Source of the DNA: Euphorbia lathyris
Lineage: Eukaryota; Streptophyta; Magnoliopsida; Malpighiales; Euphorbiaceae
Length of the DNA: 64,000 nucleotides
NCBI RefSeq assembly: GCF_963576675.1
Contig: NC_088911.1
Coordinates: 89,681,256-89,745,255 of the forward strand
Reading direction: 5' to 3'
The position numbers and the translations under genes are program-made. Below are positions 22,676 to 35,705 of the stretch, in pieces. The notes beneath the pieces were generated by a model. That model was given only the letters and a program-made list of their open reading frames with translations, had not been told where the DNA came from and searched no databases. How positions within the stretch are numbered: position 1 is the stretch's first letter; every line of letters starts with the position of its first letter.

Positions 22676-23060
22676 TAGGATGTGATTAAATAGGACAAAG
22701 CGGCTGACCAACCTTTCAACAAGCTAAAAGAAGCATTAACATCGCCACCAATTCTTAGACCATTTCTAATAGTGTTACTTTGTAGAAATAAGCAGTGATT
22801 GTTATTACAAATTGATGTGATATCAAAAGCACAAGAGCATGGAACAAAGGAGCTTGGAGTTAAGGAGCCTAGTAGAAGCATGAGGGATCCATTGGAGCTG
22901 TCAATTGGACCTATGACGAAGAATCGTGCAAAGAAAGACCAACAAATGCTTAATGGACTCATCTTGAGCTTCTTTAAACAAGGAATGAATTCTAGCGAAG
23001 TCATTAAAGATGGTGTGTTTTTGTGTTGTATCCAAGCCCAAGCCCATAATAGTGATATGT
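22676..23060 (+). pseudogene. Ty3/gypsy remnant, second part
   Basis: Reads QPFNKLKEALTSPPILRPF (start of the gypsy RNase H region), soon followed by ELSIGPMTKNRAKKDQQMLNG, which resembles the L-x-x-GPMTRARAK block near the end of some gypsy polyproteins. RNase H and integrase between them are therefore deleted. Not functional. Confidence 0.65.
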
Positions 23061-23760
23061 AAAAAGGTTGATCATATTTTAAGAGAAGCTTTGGACTTGC
23101 ATGTGTTTGGCATGTGCAAAACCCATTGGGACTCATTAAAATTAATACTATAACCTTATAGGTTTGATTGGGCTTATTTCTAGCTAATTAAAAGGCCCAA
23201 ATAATGTTAATTAGCGGGCTGAAATTGGGCTCTAAATGACAAAAACGAATTTAATGTTTTTCCTTGTCTAATTAGGATTTCTTTTACCTTGGTGCACTAG
23301 GATTCAACTTCCTTTTTAGTTTAGGTTTAGGTTTATTTTGTAGCCTATATAAAGGCTTGTATTCTTCATTATTTTTATCAATCAGAAATCAATATTTTTA
23401 TGAACAAAAGTTCTTCTTTTCCTTTGGTAATTATTTTCAATCCGGGATTGAATTCTTTATTGTGAGTTTGAGAGACCGGGTCATCATTCTTGCAATATTA
23501 TCTTGATCGTGAACAAGTATTTTGGTAAGGTACTTGTGAATCGCCAAACACTCAGGTTCCAATTTAATTATTCGAAGGTGTAAGGTCAGATCTCCTTTCA
23601 TTGTCTTTAATTCTTTGGGATTGGTTTGTTATCACCAATTTATGTTTGTTATTTGATTCTATTAATTCCTTAAGATAGATCGGGAAAACTTGTTGATTTG
23701 GTTATTATCTCTTTTTCATAACCAATATCACATCACAAATATTAGTAACAAACTCATCTT
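23061..23760 (+). mobile_element. Probable LTR-derived sequence of the gypsy remnant
   Basis: Non-coding. It contains a promoter-like CCTATATAAAGGC at about 23345 followed by CTTGTATTC and AATCAATATTTTT, an arrangement common in plant LTRs. No second copy is in the window, so the ends cannot be set. Confidence 0.35.
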
Positions 23761-23854
23761 TTTTTTTTTCAAAAACTTGTTTGTTTGTGGAAGACAATAT
23801 ATTTAGTAAGTGAAGTCTATCAGTATATTATATGTTAATGGAATAAATACATAG

Positions 23855-24556
23855 CTGTCGTTTGGTAAGATATAATGACATTCGTAATGGAATGACCATT
23901 ACATTGAAGGTTAATTACCATGTTTGGTTGCATATTATAATTTCATTGTAATGGAATGAGAAAATCTTCAGTTAAATTTTTTTGAAGAAATCTTGTAATC
24001 CCCATTACATAGAAAAATGTTTTGAATTCTCATTACATTGTCATCTAACATCTCATTTCTCAAATCGCACCTCTCAATCTCACCTCTCATTCTTGTCAAA
24101 AACGCAACAAGTAGAAAAACATGAAAATTGAAAACGAGAAAAATGAAAAAAAAATGAAAAACCGAAAAAAATGCGAAAAATGAAAAAAAAAATGAAAAAC
24201 CGGAAAAATAAGAAAATAGAAAAACGGTGAAAAATGTTGAAAACGGAAATTAAAAGAAACGAGAAAAATATGAAAAAGCGAAAAACTATATACTAATTTA
24301 TTGATTTCGGTTAATCTAATTTTGTATTTGATTTCGATTCGATTTTTCACATTTGTCGTTGATTTTAATTATGTAAATAAAATTTTATGATTGCATTTAA
24401 TTAGGAAAATACAAGTATTGTAATGGTTATTACATTATATCATAATTATCAACCAAACATGGTAATAGAATCACTATTCCATTCCATTACATTATAACTT
24501 TGATTATATTACGACCTTGATTACATTACATTGCATTACGGCATACCAAACGGATC
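23855..24556. mobile_element. MITE with TTTGGTA ends and poly(A/G) interior
   Basis: Left CTGTCGTTTGGTAAGATATAA and the inverse of the right end (GGATCCGTTTGGTATGCC) are similar. Subterminal ATGGAATG and CATTCCATT blocks are inverted. CATAG flanks both sides (23850-23854 and 24557-24561). The centre (24105-24290) is a simple-sequence tract of GAAAAA(T/C) units that gives a spurious Phe-rich minus-strand ORF. Confidence 0.6.
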
Positions 24557-24624
24557 CATAGTATTTTATAATAAACAGAGACTGTTAAAAGTAATAAGTA
24601 TATCTAATAGTATTAATACTACGT

Positions 24625-25090
24625 GGGATTAAATGTATCATTGGTCACTGAATATACATGATTATCTCAAAATGGTCACTCAATTTGTTTCAAGAAAATC
24701 ACTTAACTTTGAGTTTTGTCCCAATTAGGTTACTCCGTCGATTTTAGTGAAACAAATCGAAATAATAACATGGGTGATACGTCAACATGAGTTAACTCAA
24801 ATCTCTGATCGAAACGAAATGTCACTGTCGGATATGTTTATGAAAAAAAAACTAAATTTTAGTTTTTTTTCCATAAAAATAATCATAGCTAGATGGCGCA
24901 TATGTAGATGTCATGTGTCATTTCGGTTAGAAATATGAGTTGTCTTATATTGACGTATCATTTATATCATCATTTCGATGGTTTTAATCACTGAAATCAT
25001 CATAATAGTCTAATTGAGATAAAACTTAAAGTTTTAATGGATAATTTTAAGATAATCATTTAAGTGAGTAACCAATGATCTATTTAACCC
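24625..25090. mobile_element. MITE with GGRTTAAAT ends
   Basis: Left GGGATTAAATGTATCATTGG and the inverse of right CCAATGATCTATTTAACCC form terminal inverted repeats. Further inside, TCTCAAAATGG / TTTTAAGATAATC and TCCCAATTAGG / CTAATTGAGA are also inverse. No coding capacity and no clear target-site duplication. Confidence 0.6.
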
Positions 25091-25409
25091 ATAGTATAGT
25101 ATGTGCTTATGATGGGAAAGTGATAAAGAATGTAATTACCGGTGTATCCGAAGTGGATGGGTTCAAAACTTGTTTGTTATGATTACGAGATTGATTAGAA
25201 AGGTGGACCTGAAAACCAAGCTGTCGGTTCTCTAGTTCATATCCATATTGCAAGAAACACCCTTTCTATTCTTCTATAACCGCATATGCTAATTAATCTT
25301 ATTTTATATTTTGTCTTTTTTGTCATTTGTTTTCAATTCCCAAGCAGGCCTCACCTCAATTTGTTACTTAAAATCAATCGGGAACATTTTTATTTTTACG
25401 AAATAATAA
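25091..25409. other. Intergenic DNA
   Basis: No gene or repeat recognised in this stretch. Confidence 0.4.
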
Positions 25410-25423
25410 ACCAGATTATTATT
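25410..25423. repeat. Target-site duplication, left, of LINE-II
   Basis: ACCAGATTATTATT, repeated exactly at 40187-40200. The two copies lie 14.8 kb apart because a copia element sits inside the LINE. Confidence 0.85.
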
Positions 25424-25619
25424 TTTTTGAAAGCCAATTGTATTAATGAACCACAAGTGGGTAAAAATTCAACAAAGAATCGTTAATAAAAAAAAAGCGG
25501 GAATAGCATAAGAACGGGAAGACCTAGCAAAGCTATGAGCCAAACCGTTAACTAATCGCCGAATATAACAGACCAAGAAACCGCGATTTTGAAAGAAACC
25601 GCGATTTTGAGAGAGAATC

Positions 25620-28110
25620 CCTAGGCATTAACTAATTATATCTCCAAACTCACTATTATCAAGCTCAGAAGAAGACAGCGCTTTGCAAACGTTCAATGCA
25701 TCAAACTCTACCACCACATTATCAATTCCACTACTCACTAACCATTGTAAGGCTTGAAGAACAACCGAAGCTTCACCTTCCTGAACCGATAGAACACCAG
25801 AAGACTCCGAACAGATCCGGGCTTTCAAAAAAACCCCAGCAGTAGACCGAAGAACTGCTGCCACTCCAGTTCTCTGTTCAGCAGCAAAAAAAGCCAGCAT
25901 CCACGCAGCAACTGAGCTGCCCATCCGCCGGCCGGTGCCATTTTGTACAATGCCGAGGAGAAGAGAGGTTTGGGGGATGCTCTTTCTTCAGATTACGAGC
26001 CACTAACCAGTCACATAAAATGCCTAGTCCTTGAACCAACACCTGATTCGCCGGTATCACGACGTTATTCCAAACCCTGTCATTTCTCGCACCCCACCAA
26101 CGCCATAGCAACATCAGAAATTTCCCAGCAACCTCCTTTGGGGAAGAAGTTAGAATTGAGAAAAACGAGGCAAAGCTTTCAGCATCCCTCGCGGCATCGT
26201 CAATCAAATTTAGGAGCCCGGCTTCCTTCCACACTTCACGAACCTTAGGAAAGGTAATGAAAAGATTCCACGAGTCTTCATAGTCCATACCACATACAGC
26301 ACAATGCGACGGTACAAGAATCCCCCGGTCTATCAACCGTGCTCTAGTGGGAAGACAAGACCGAGCTAACCTCCAACCGAAGTAACGAACCTTAGCTGAA
26401 ACCTCCATTCTCCACAGTTTACGCCAATTTCCTTTCCTTCCACCCACAAATGTTCCTTATTTTCAATCCTAGTAGTGGCAAGAGTATACGCCGACTTAAC
26501 CGTATATGAACCATTCTTCGACTCATTCCAAATAATTGAGTCCGGAGCAATATTCCTACGCATAGGGATTTTCAGGATAGCTTGAACATCTCTAGGCAAA
26601 AATAACTCAGTCAAAAGCTCCACATCCCAGTCCACCGAATTCGGAATGAACAAATCACAGACTTTAAGATTTACTAAGTCCGAGGACGGTTGAGTATGTA
26701 AATGTCGATCTCCTTCCTCTCGAAGCCAAGGGTCCGACCAAACTCTAATAGAGTTACCGTCTCCAACTTTCCACCGAAATCCTACCTGAATAACAAGTTG
26801 GGAACTCCAAATACTCTTCCAAACATAACTAGGTGAGCTGCCAAGACGAGTGCTCAAAAAATCCGCCTTTCGGTAGTATTTAGCTTTGAAGATTTTGCTG
26901 ACAAGAGAATTTGGAGAGGTCATAAATTTCCACCCCTGTTTACCCAACATTGCCAAGTTAAAAGCAGTAAATTCGCGAAAGTTTAAACCTCCAAACAGTT
27001 TAGGAATGCATAGCTTATCCCAAGCGAGCCAATTCAATCCCTGAGCTCTAGATTTATTATTACCCCACCAGAATGAATTTAGCATTCGTTGCAACTCCTC
27101 GGTAGTCATGACTGGCATAAGAAACACATTGAGGAAATAGATAGGAATTGCTTGCCCCGTCGCCCGTATCAACATAGCTCTGCCTGCTTTAGATAACGGT
27201 ATTCCTCTCCACTTCTGAAGCCGTTGCCACAGCTTCTCCTTAAAATGAGCAAAAATAGCTTTGTTTTTGCGACCTACTAACGACGGAAGTCCAAGATAGC
27301 GCCCGGTATCAATCGTTCCATGAATTCCTATGATATGAGAAACAACCAATGAAAGATCTCGGGCCACATTATTACTACACATAATGCCAGACTTTGCAAG
27401 ATTCACCGCTTGACCCGAAGCCTGTTCATACACCGCCAGTAACCTTTGCACTTCTCTACTCTCGGCTATAGTTGCCCTGAAAAATAAGAAAGCATCGTCT
27501 GCAAATAATAAATGAGTAACCGCAGGAGCCCCCTGACAAACCCGAGTCCCATAGATTCGGCATCCTCTCTCCGCATCTACCAGCAAGGCCGAGAGGCCCT
27601 CCACACAAAGTAAGAATAAGTAAGGCAAAAGTGGGTCTCCGTGGCGAAGACCCCGATGAGGAATAAAAGGGCCAACAATCTGATCATTTACCTACACCGA
27701 ATACTGAACCGAAGAGACACAGAGCATAATCAATTTGACCCACCGCTCAGAGAACCCCAATTTCAACATCAAGGCCGACAAATAATTCCAATCAACACGA
27801 TCATAAGCCTTGCTAATGTCAATTTTCATAGCAACATCCCCAAATTTCTTATTCACATTGCATCTCATACTATGAATAGTCTCAAAAGCAATTAAAACAT
27901 TATCATGTATGGAGCGCCCTTTAAGAAAAGCAGATTAATTCTCGGTAATAACATCAGGGAGGACAATTTTTAGTCTATTAGCAAGCACTTTGGACACAAT
28001 TTTATAAAGAACATTACAAAGAGCTATAGGATGGAGATCACACAAAGAAACAGGGTCATCACATTTAGGCACTAAAGCAATAATAGAATCGTTAAGAGTG
28101 GGAGGGAAAG
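25620..28110 (-). pseudogene. LINE-II ORF2, C-terminal part (RT, zf-RVT, RNase H)
   Basis: Picks up the RT after the copia-B1 insertion: PPTLNDSIIALVPKCDDP, ISKAYDRVDW (catalytic A motif), GLRHGDPLLPYLF and LFADDAFLFF (catalytic FADD), with two stops (TAA at about 27938 and TAG near 27692, both fitting CAA or CAG). Then the long C-terminal region with SYVWKSIW, WKVGDGNSIRVWSDPWL, YTVKSAY, a frameshift near 26440, the zf-RVT block CAVCGMDYEDSWNLF, a second frameshift near 25900, and RNase H with an Asp-containing CVDA start, EGEASVVLQALQW and VVEFDALNV. The RNase H end near 25575-25615 carries an 18-bp tandem duplication (AAACCGCGATTTTGA). Broken. Confidence 0.9.
28106..28110. repeat. Target-site duplication, left, of copia-B1
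   Basis: GAAAG, also at 37532-37536. Five bp is the standard copia duplication. Confidence 0.85.
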
Positions 28111-29937
28111 TGAAGGAGAATAGGCTAACGTTTGGCAGCGGAAATATAAAATTTTTAACCTATTTCCATTAACCCAAGATCCGTTAATCGTTATTTCATA
28201 TAAAGAGGGATAGAAAGAAATACCTTTTAGAAGTTCTATCTACCGTTGCAAACGAAGTGCCCACAACTCTTACTTCGAGTTTCCAAGCACAAAACAAACA
28301 ATTGAAGATCAAGTTAGAATTCAACCGTATATAACAACCAAAATAGATTGTCTCTAATTAATCAACACAAGCTCAAGGATAAAGAGAAAAGAGATGTAAT
28401 CAATTGAAGGGAAGGAAACGGTGGATAATCTCGTCCTTATGGTGTGGGTCGAAAATTCTCTCTCCCGGCTTAGTATGTGTATTTCGAAAATTACATATAG
28501 GGGGGGTATTTATATTCTCTTGTATCTAAACCCTAGTTAGATAGAATTAGGTTACTGAATAAGAATTTAATTCGGAATATAATTCTTATTTATTATCTAT
28601 AATTATATCTTAAATATAAAGATAATAATAGTAACCTTATAGGATAATAATATGAGCAATTTAATCTGATTAAAACTCCTAACTTATTTATCCTTTAGTT
28701 AATTTAATTCACAATCATAATCTAATTAGGATTGTTAAAATCAAATTAAATTATTCATGTATTTTCATACATGAAAATCGCCCCACCCCATGTACTGGGC
28801 CTTAGCGGACTCAGTTGGGCTTCCATTAATTAATTAACATTCGTTTCTCTTTTGGGTTCCAAGTCTTATGTGTGACCCATTAGGTTCTTATTGCTTCTAG
28901 CCGTACGCAACTATTAAATTAATTTTCACAGAATTATATTTAATCTTTGCATAACAGAATAAGTACGCAAAATGTGATTAGCAAATCCGAAACATTCCCC
29001 CCAGAGCTATAAGAAGACAGGTTGATTCTGTCGTTGACCTTTCCGTATTAGTTACAGTATAATTCGATCCTTTATCAACTACATCCTTGAACTGAATCTT
29101 ATGACTATGGATAATGTCAAGTCACATATAGCGAGACGTTCATTTTACTTGTACAGGCCGAGTCAACTCCAATTAGATAGGTTAAGTGAAATATGTATTT
29201 CAAGTCTTAAGCTATCACCTTGCAAGGATTTAGAGTCAAGTCTTCCACAAGCGATCCATGGACGTATCTCCCATTTATCGGGAGTGATAAATGCTCAATC
29301 CAATGTATAACTATCCTGCAATTACTTCCTGTGATACCCAATGTCTGCCGTTCACACCCCAGAGTCATCTCTGTTATGGATCATGTTACAACAGGATCAA
29401 AGCGTCACATTCCGTAATCCAGAATTACTAATTAACATTCCTTTGAGTCTGAGGATTACTTATACCTATTAATACCAATGAGATGACCAGGTGACAAGGA
29501 TGAATCTACCCATCCTCTTATCTCAAGTCGGGTCCCCAATCCTAATGAACTCATTTTCATTGGATCCACGTAACTGTCCAGATATCTGTATATATGAAGC
29601 TTGTGAGATCAGCTTTCTGTCTCGACATAAGACATTGTTACATGCAAGTCTCAGCAGTGATATGTCAATCCTAAACATATTACTTGACTTGGGGTGGTTT
29701 TAAGTTTATTATTTTATTATAAAGTTTCGTATCACTTCATGCTTGTATGAACACTTTATAATCACTTTAAACAAACTTATGGATTTCCTTTTATTAGACT
29801 TTATTTAATTCTTAAAAGGGATTGCCTTTATATAGTTATGATAACATATCTCATTAAAAAAAATGATATAAAGAACACTTCATTTACATTAAGTTTGTAT
29901 CCTAGAACAATTGTCTATAGGACACTAAACCCCAACA
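28111..29937 (-). repeat. 3' LTR of copia-B1
   Basis: 1827 bp, nearly identical to 35707-37531. Next to it at 29938-29953 is the polypurine tract (AAGTGGGAGTA on the minus strand). The small plus-strand ORFs in it recur in all three LTR copies but have no protein features. Confidence 0.92.
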
Positions 29938-29951
29938 TACTCCCACTTGGA

Positions 29952-30470
29952 CTAAAGCCAATTGTTTCTACAACTTATCCCAGTAGAAGTTAGATGACGA
30001 TCATGTACTTTCTGGGTTAAGGGCTTTGTCAACGGATCTGCAACGTTGTCCTCAGTAGGTACTCTTTCTATTCTCACATCTCCTCTTGCCACAATTTCTC
30101 TTACAATGTGGTATCGCTTCAGGTAATGCTTGGATGCATTATGAGACCGTGGTTCCTTTGCTTGCACAATGGCTCCATTGTTATCACAGTACAGTGTAAT
30201 GGGATTTACAATGTCAGGCACCACACCAAGTTCAGTAATGAACTTCTTAATCCAAACCACTTCCTTTGCTGCTTCCGCAGCAGCGATATAATCTAACTCG
30301 GTCGTAGAGAAAGCTACGCTTTCTTGCTTGGAACTCTTCCAGCTGACCGCGCCCCCATTCAAGATAAACAGGTATCCTGATTGGGATTTAAAATCGTTCT
30401 CATCTGTGAGATGACTGGCATCTGAAAATCCTTCTATTTTCAGATCCCCTTCTCCGTACACTAGGAACAT
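29952..30470 (-). pseudogene. copia-B1 RNase H
   Basis: Separated from the RT by a 1-nt deletion (LKYLR then RTKDMFLVYG in the shifted frame). Contains SGYLFILNGGAVSWKS, the TELDYIAAAEAAKE block in place of the usual TEAEY, YCDNNGAIVQAKE, HIVREIVARGDV and VADPLTKPLT. These are the Asp, Glu, Asp and His blocks of copia RNase H and the family ending ADxLTKPL. It is the last domain before the polypurine tract. Confidence 0.9.
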
Positions 30471-33400
30471 GTCTTTAGTCCTCTCAAGTACTTAAGAATG
30501 TTCTTGACAGCATTCCAGTGCTCGTCTCCCGGATTACCTTGGTAACAACTCGTTATACTTAACGCGAACGCTACGTCAGGTCTAGTGCAAAGCATAGCAT
30601 ACATAATCGAACCGATTGTGCTGGCGTACGGGACTACACCCATACGCTTCTTATCATCTTCGGTTTTAGGACATTGATGATTGTTTAACTTTACTCCATG
30701 TATCATGGGTAAGTTACCTCGTTTCGATTCAAGCATGCTAAACCGCTTTAGCACCTTTTTGATGTATGTAGCCTGTGAAAGACCAAGCAGTCTTCTTGAT
30801 CTATCTCTGTAGATCTTTATACCAAGTATATAAGCTGCTTCACCAAGGTCTTTCATGGAGAAGTTACCAGATAACCATACTTTTACCGACTGTAGTAGAG
30901 CTATGTCATTTCTAATTAATAATATATCGTCCACATATAATATTAGAAATGCAACTGAGCTCCCACTTGCTTTCTTGTAAATGCAAGCTTCTTCGCAATT
31001 TTGTTCGAAACCAAATTGTTTTATGGTTTCGTCAAAACGCTTGTTCCAGCTTTTTGATGCTTGCTTGAGTCCATAAATGGATCTCTGAAGTTTGCAAACC
31101 TTGTTTGCATCCTTTGATGTGAAACCTTTAGGTTGCATCATATATACATCCTCAAGCAGGTTTCCGTTTAGGAAAGCTGTTTTCACATCCATTTGCCAAA
31201 TCTCGTAATCGTAGTGAGCGGCAATAGCGAGGATTATTCTGATTGATTTGGACATAGCCACAAGAGAGAAAGTTTCGTCATAATCAATTCCTTGTTTCTG
31301 ATGATATCCTTTCACTACTAACCTAGCTTTGTAGGTGCTAACCTTTCCATCCATGTCAGTCTTCTTTTTGAAGATCCACCTACACCTAATGGGTTTTATC
31401 CCTTCGGGTGGATCAACCAAAGTCCACACTTGGTTGGTGTACATGGAATCCATCTAAGAATCCATGGCTTCGAGCCATGATTTAGAATCTGGACTGTTAA
31501 GAGCCTCTTCGTAGTTTTCGGGTTCGTCGTCTAACACGGGAACCTCATCATCATCTTCCACTAGAAAACCATATCTAATTGGGAGTTCACGAACTCTTTG
31601 TGATCTACGAATGGGTGGCACTTGAGTCTCATCTAATGGGACTGCTTCGGGTTCCTCAACCGCCTCTATTGTTTCAGTCGATGTTTCTTGTTCTTGAACT
31701 TCATCAAGTTCAATCATGCTTCCCTTTTCTGTTTCTTCGAGAAACTCTTTCTCCAAGAAGGTTGCGTGCTTGGATACTATTACTTTCTGATCATCTGGGT
31801 GATAGAAGTAATACCCCACAGTTTCCTTAGGGTATCCAATGAAGAAACACTTATCAGATTTAGAATCTAGTTTGTCTGACGCTATGCGTTTGACAAATGC
31901 TGAACAACCCTATACTCTCATGAATGAGAATGTGGGTTTCCTACCAACGAACAATTCATATGGTGTGGAACTAGCGGATTTAGTTGGTACTCGATTTAGG
32001 GTGAAGAGGGCAGTTTCTAAGGCATAGCCCCAGAATGTCTTTGGAAGTAATGCTATGCTCATCATGGATCGTACCATATCTAGTAAGGTATGGTTCCTCC
32101 TCTCGGATACACTATTGTGTTGTGGTGTATAGGGAGGTGTCCATTGTGAGCATATCGCACATTCAGTTAGATAATTCAGAAAATCATCTGAAAGATATTC
32201 GCCACCTCGATCGGATCGAAGTATCTTTATTTTCTTTCCTAATTGATTTTCTACTTCATTTTTGAAGCATTTGAATTTCTCAAAAGCCTCGGACTTGTGC
32301 TTCATCAAGTAGATATAACCATATATCGGGTATGGTCGTCTATGAAGCTTATGAAGTATCTGAATCCTCCTCTTGCTTGGACTGACATAGGACCGCATAC
32401 ATCGAAATGTATTAATCCTAGAGTGTCTGATACACGCTCACATTTATTGCTAAAGGGTGTCTTTGTCATTTTACCTTTTAAACATGCTTCGCATGTTTCC
32501 AATGATTCAAGATCAATTGAATTTATAAGCCCATCTTGATGTAGCTTAAGCATGCGTCTTTTGTTTATATGGCCTAAACGACAATGCCACAAGTAAGTTG
32601 AATTATCTAGCTTATGTCTTTTGGTGTCAATTGCGAAAACAGAAATTTTGTCATCTAGCACATAAATCCCATTTTGTGATATTCCTGAAAAATAGAAAAT
32701 CCCATCTCTATAAAAATCGCAATGTTTGTCTTTTATTGAAATATGAAAACCGTCGTCAATAAGACGGCTAATAGAAATAATGTTACGAGACATTTCTGGA
32801 ACATACAAACAGTTCCCTAATTCTATTACAAGCTTAGAGGGAAAGCTCAAAGCATAATCTCCAATGGCGAGGGCGGCAACTCTTGCTCCATTTCCTACTC
32901 ACAAGTTTATGCTCCCTTTCTTCAATTCCCTAGTCCGATTTAGTTCCTGCATATTTGTACAAATATGAGATCCACATCCGGTATCAAGTACCCAAGATTC
33001 AGACTGTGAAACTGTATTTATTTCAATATAAAACATACCAGATGTTGAAGCACCGCCCTTTCCCTTCTTGAGGGAGGCCAGGTACTCCTTGCAGTTCCTT
33101 CTCCAATGCCCGTCTTTACCACAGAAGTGGCACTCTCCTTTGGGCTTCTTCACTTCCTTTCCCTTAGCTCTAGTGGGCATGGCTCCCTTGCCTTTCTTGG
33201 GATGTTTAGGATTGGGAAAATTCCCCTTCCTCTTTCTTGATCCCTCTATGACAAGAGCCGGTATTGCCTTGTCTTTCTTCATATTGGGCTCAACTGACTT
33301 GAGCATATTTGCAAGCTCTTCAAGAGAGGTTTGCAAGTCATTCATCTGATAGTTCATGATGAACTGTGAATAACTCTCTGGGAGGGATTGAAGAATTAAG

Positions 33401-33867
33401 TCTATGCTTAGTTCGTTATCCATCACGAATCCTATACTAGAAAGTTTGGTAATATAGCCAATCATCTTGACACAGTGTGTCATCACAGATGTGCCCTCTT
33501 GCATCCTGCAACGATATAGCAACTTGGATATCTCGTAGCGTTCGCACCTAGTCTGTTTCCTAAACAGCTCCTTTAGGTGCATGATGATGGAATAGGCATC
33601 CATTTCCTCATGTTGCCTTTGCAATTCCGGAGTCATCGATGCAAGTATGATGCATCCCGCATGATCGTCATCAGCTTTGTGCTTCTAGTAAGCATCAATT
33701 TCTTCGATGGGAGCATCATCAGCTGGGATAGGGGGTATCGATGTATCAAGTACATACCCTATCTTATCGAACTTCAAAACGATTTTGAGGTTACGAAACC
33801 AGTCGGTGAAGTTTGAACCGTTCAACTTGTTATCGGTAAGAATGTTTTGCAGATTGGTTTTAGTCAT
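30461..33867 (-). pseudogene. copia-B1 gag-pol (gag, protease, integrase, RT)
   Basis: Starts MTKTNLQNILTDNKLNG. Gag (33867-33000) has GSNFTDWFRNLKIVL and a CCHC knuckle CHFCGKDGHWRRNC. Protease WVLDTGCGSHIC. Integrase pre-core LWHCRLGHINKRRM and CEACLKGKM, core CGPMS with FIDDHTRY, LRSDRGGEY and the terminal-Glu block HNSVSERRNHTLLDM. RT from VWTLVDPPEGIKPI, QMDVKTAFLNG, YGLKQASKSW and YVDDILLI. Breaks: TAG at about 33687 (CAG in B2), TGA at about 32897 (CGA in B2), a 2-nt frame break after HTRY at about 32325, TAG at about 31908 (TGG in B2), TAG at about 31454 (GAG in B2). The protein would package, copy and integrate element cDNA. This copy cannot. Confidence 0.92.
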
Positions 33868-35169
33868 GATTTTAAGAGTGTTTTAATATAACTTGAGAGT
33901 GAGAAAGAGTAAACGTACGTTATTCATTTGCTTTAAAGTACATCAATCTAAAATTATAGGCCTTTTGTTTATTTTAGATTGCTCCCACTATTTTGCCAAA
34001 TTAATAGCCCTCCATATTAATTCGAAGAATTTCGCAAATCCTTTAGTGAGCTAGGATCCTAACTCCTGAGATTTCACCTTGAGTTTGCTCAACAAGCTAG
34101 TCTCATTTGTTAGGTAGATTCATGTAATCAATCACATCTTTGATGTGATTCCTAGGTTATTGGGTTACTAACCACATTAGTAACTAATATGCTATTCATA
34201 TTAATCCCAACCATATTGCCCATTAGTTTATGACAACATGAGTTTGCTCATCCAATTATCATAATCTAATTTAAGTATTACCCCATATTCATGAAAGAGT
34301 GATTTTCGATAATTCAGGTGTTACCATAAGACCCCGAGCTTGAGTTTGCTCAACAACCCAAAGGCCCCCAGTACTGCCGGCTGAATTATAATATTAGGGA
34401 GGGGCAACCGATTTTAATAACTTGCTTATTTACTTAACTTTTAATTAGTGAGGGATTTTTATTTTAAGTCTCATAATCTAACTTAGTCTTGATTTGCTTT
34501 AGCATACATCAGACACATACATTGGCGTTATGGACATATCATCTAAATTATTCCGTCGAGCCAGAGACGGAATAAGAGGCCAAACCTAGGAAATACTAAC
34601 TATTACATATTTCTCTTTAGGTCATCCGTCTTCTCAATGGCGCCTTTAAATTACATATTAATTTCTATTCTACTAAAGAAAACTTCAATTAACTTGAAGG
34701 GAATTAGATGAGAGGAGAAATTACAATAGATAGTAGAAAGGCAGAACTCGCAGGCCCTATTTCAAAAATACCAAAAGACTAAAGAGGGTCCAAATATGTC
34801 CATAACTCCAAACATGCATAGACTCAATTAAATAAATTTAATTGGTTGATTACGTAAATACTTTATGTAATATTTAGGTTAATCACATTAACACATCAAA
34901 TTAACTTTCATCCAATTTTAATTCTAACAGTTTCATATCTTCTATATTAACCTTTTAGATTAATACAACTATACAAAACTTTAATTATGCATGTCCCAAT
35001 TATTTTGATTTCAATTCATTTAATACTTTTGATTTACAAAATAGGTAAAACAAACTTTTAAATAAACTTTTCATTCGATAATCAAAACATAAAACAATTA
35101 ATTTCTGAAACATATATATATACAAATATATTTAAAACTGATTTTAAAACGATTTTAAAATAAGTGGGT

Positions 35170-35303
35170 CTCGGGCCGGGCCCGAGGACGCGGCTGCTGC
35201 CGTATGGCAGCAGCCCTAACGCGTCTGGCCAGTCGCTGCCACGAGGTAGCGACCGCGCGACAGCAGCCGGGTTGCGCCGTGAGGCGCGACCCGAGCTGCT
35301 GTC
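35170..35303. repeat. GC-rich hairpin array in the copia-B1 leader
   Basis: Consecutive stem-loops: CTCGGGC/GCCCGAG (35170-35186); GGCTGCTGCC-GTAT-GGCAGCAGCC, a perfect 10-bp stem (35192-35215), extended outward by GACGCG/CGCGTC; GTCGCTGCC-ACGA-GGTAGCGAC (35232-35253, one wobble pair); and GGGTTGCGCC-GTGA-GGCGCGACCC (35269-35292, one wobble) inside an outer perfect 8-bp stem GACAGCAG/CTGCTGTC (35259-35303). The island is strongly GC-rich in DNA that is otherwise mostly A/T. Confidence 0.9.
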
Positions 35304-35320
35304 ACATTTTTTTATATAAA

Positions 35321-35323
<3 letters not shown>

Positions 35324-35375
<52 letters not shown>
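35324..35375. repeat. (TA)n microsatellite
   Basis: About 26 TA units beside the hairpin cluster. The corresponding flanks in copia-B2 have TA tracts of different length. Confidence 0.95.
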
Positions 35376-35378
<3 letters not shown>

Positions 35379-35687
35379 TTTTAAAACGGTTTTAAAACGA
35401 TTTTCAGAAAGTAAGAAAACCTATTATAGATTTTCCGTTTTATCTTTAGAATCAATAAAACTAACTTTTATCAACCTAACTATAAAATTAATAGATTTTG
35501 TTATAATGATTATCAACCAAAATTATTAGGAACATATGCATAAACTATTTTAATTAACAATTAATTAAAACTTATTTATCTTTAGAACTAATTAATCAAA
35601 ACAATTTTGTTCATTAACCTAACTATAAATATTTATTCAATCTGATTGAAAAACTTCTAAATTTTCATATATGAAATAACGGATTTA

Positions 35688-35705
35688 ACGCAGGCTCTGA
35701 TACCA
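35688..35705 (-). promoter_or_regulatory. Primer-binding site of copia-B1
   Basis: On the minus strand TGGTATCAGAGCC follows the LTR end CCTTCA after one base. This is the usual copia site complementary to the 3' end of initiator methionine tRNA. Confidence 0.9.

Noticed and set aside
24096..24350. Phe/Ser-rich minus-strand frame of 84 codons
   Set aside because: A product of the GAAAAA simple-sequence tract inside the MITE at 23855-24556.
29101..29703. Three small plus-strand ORFs repeated at 36814 and 50293-50776
   Set aside because: They lie in the copia-B LTRs and repeat only because the LTRs repeat. Not conserved as proteins between copies.
32035..33349. Plus-strand ORFs inside copia-B1
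   Set aside because: They are shadows of the minus-strand gag-pol and recur as minus-strand frames in copia-B2.
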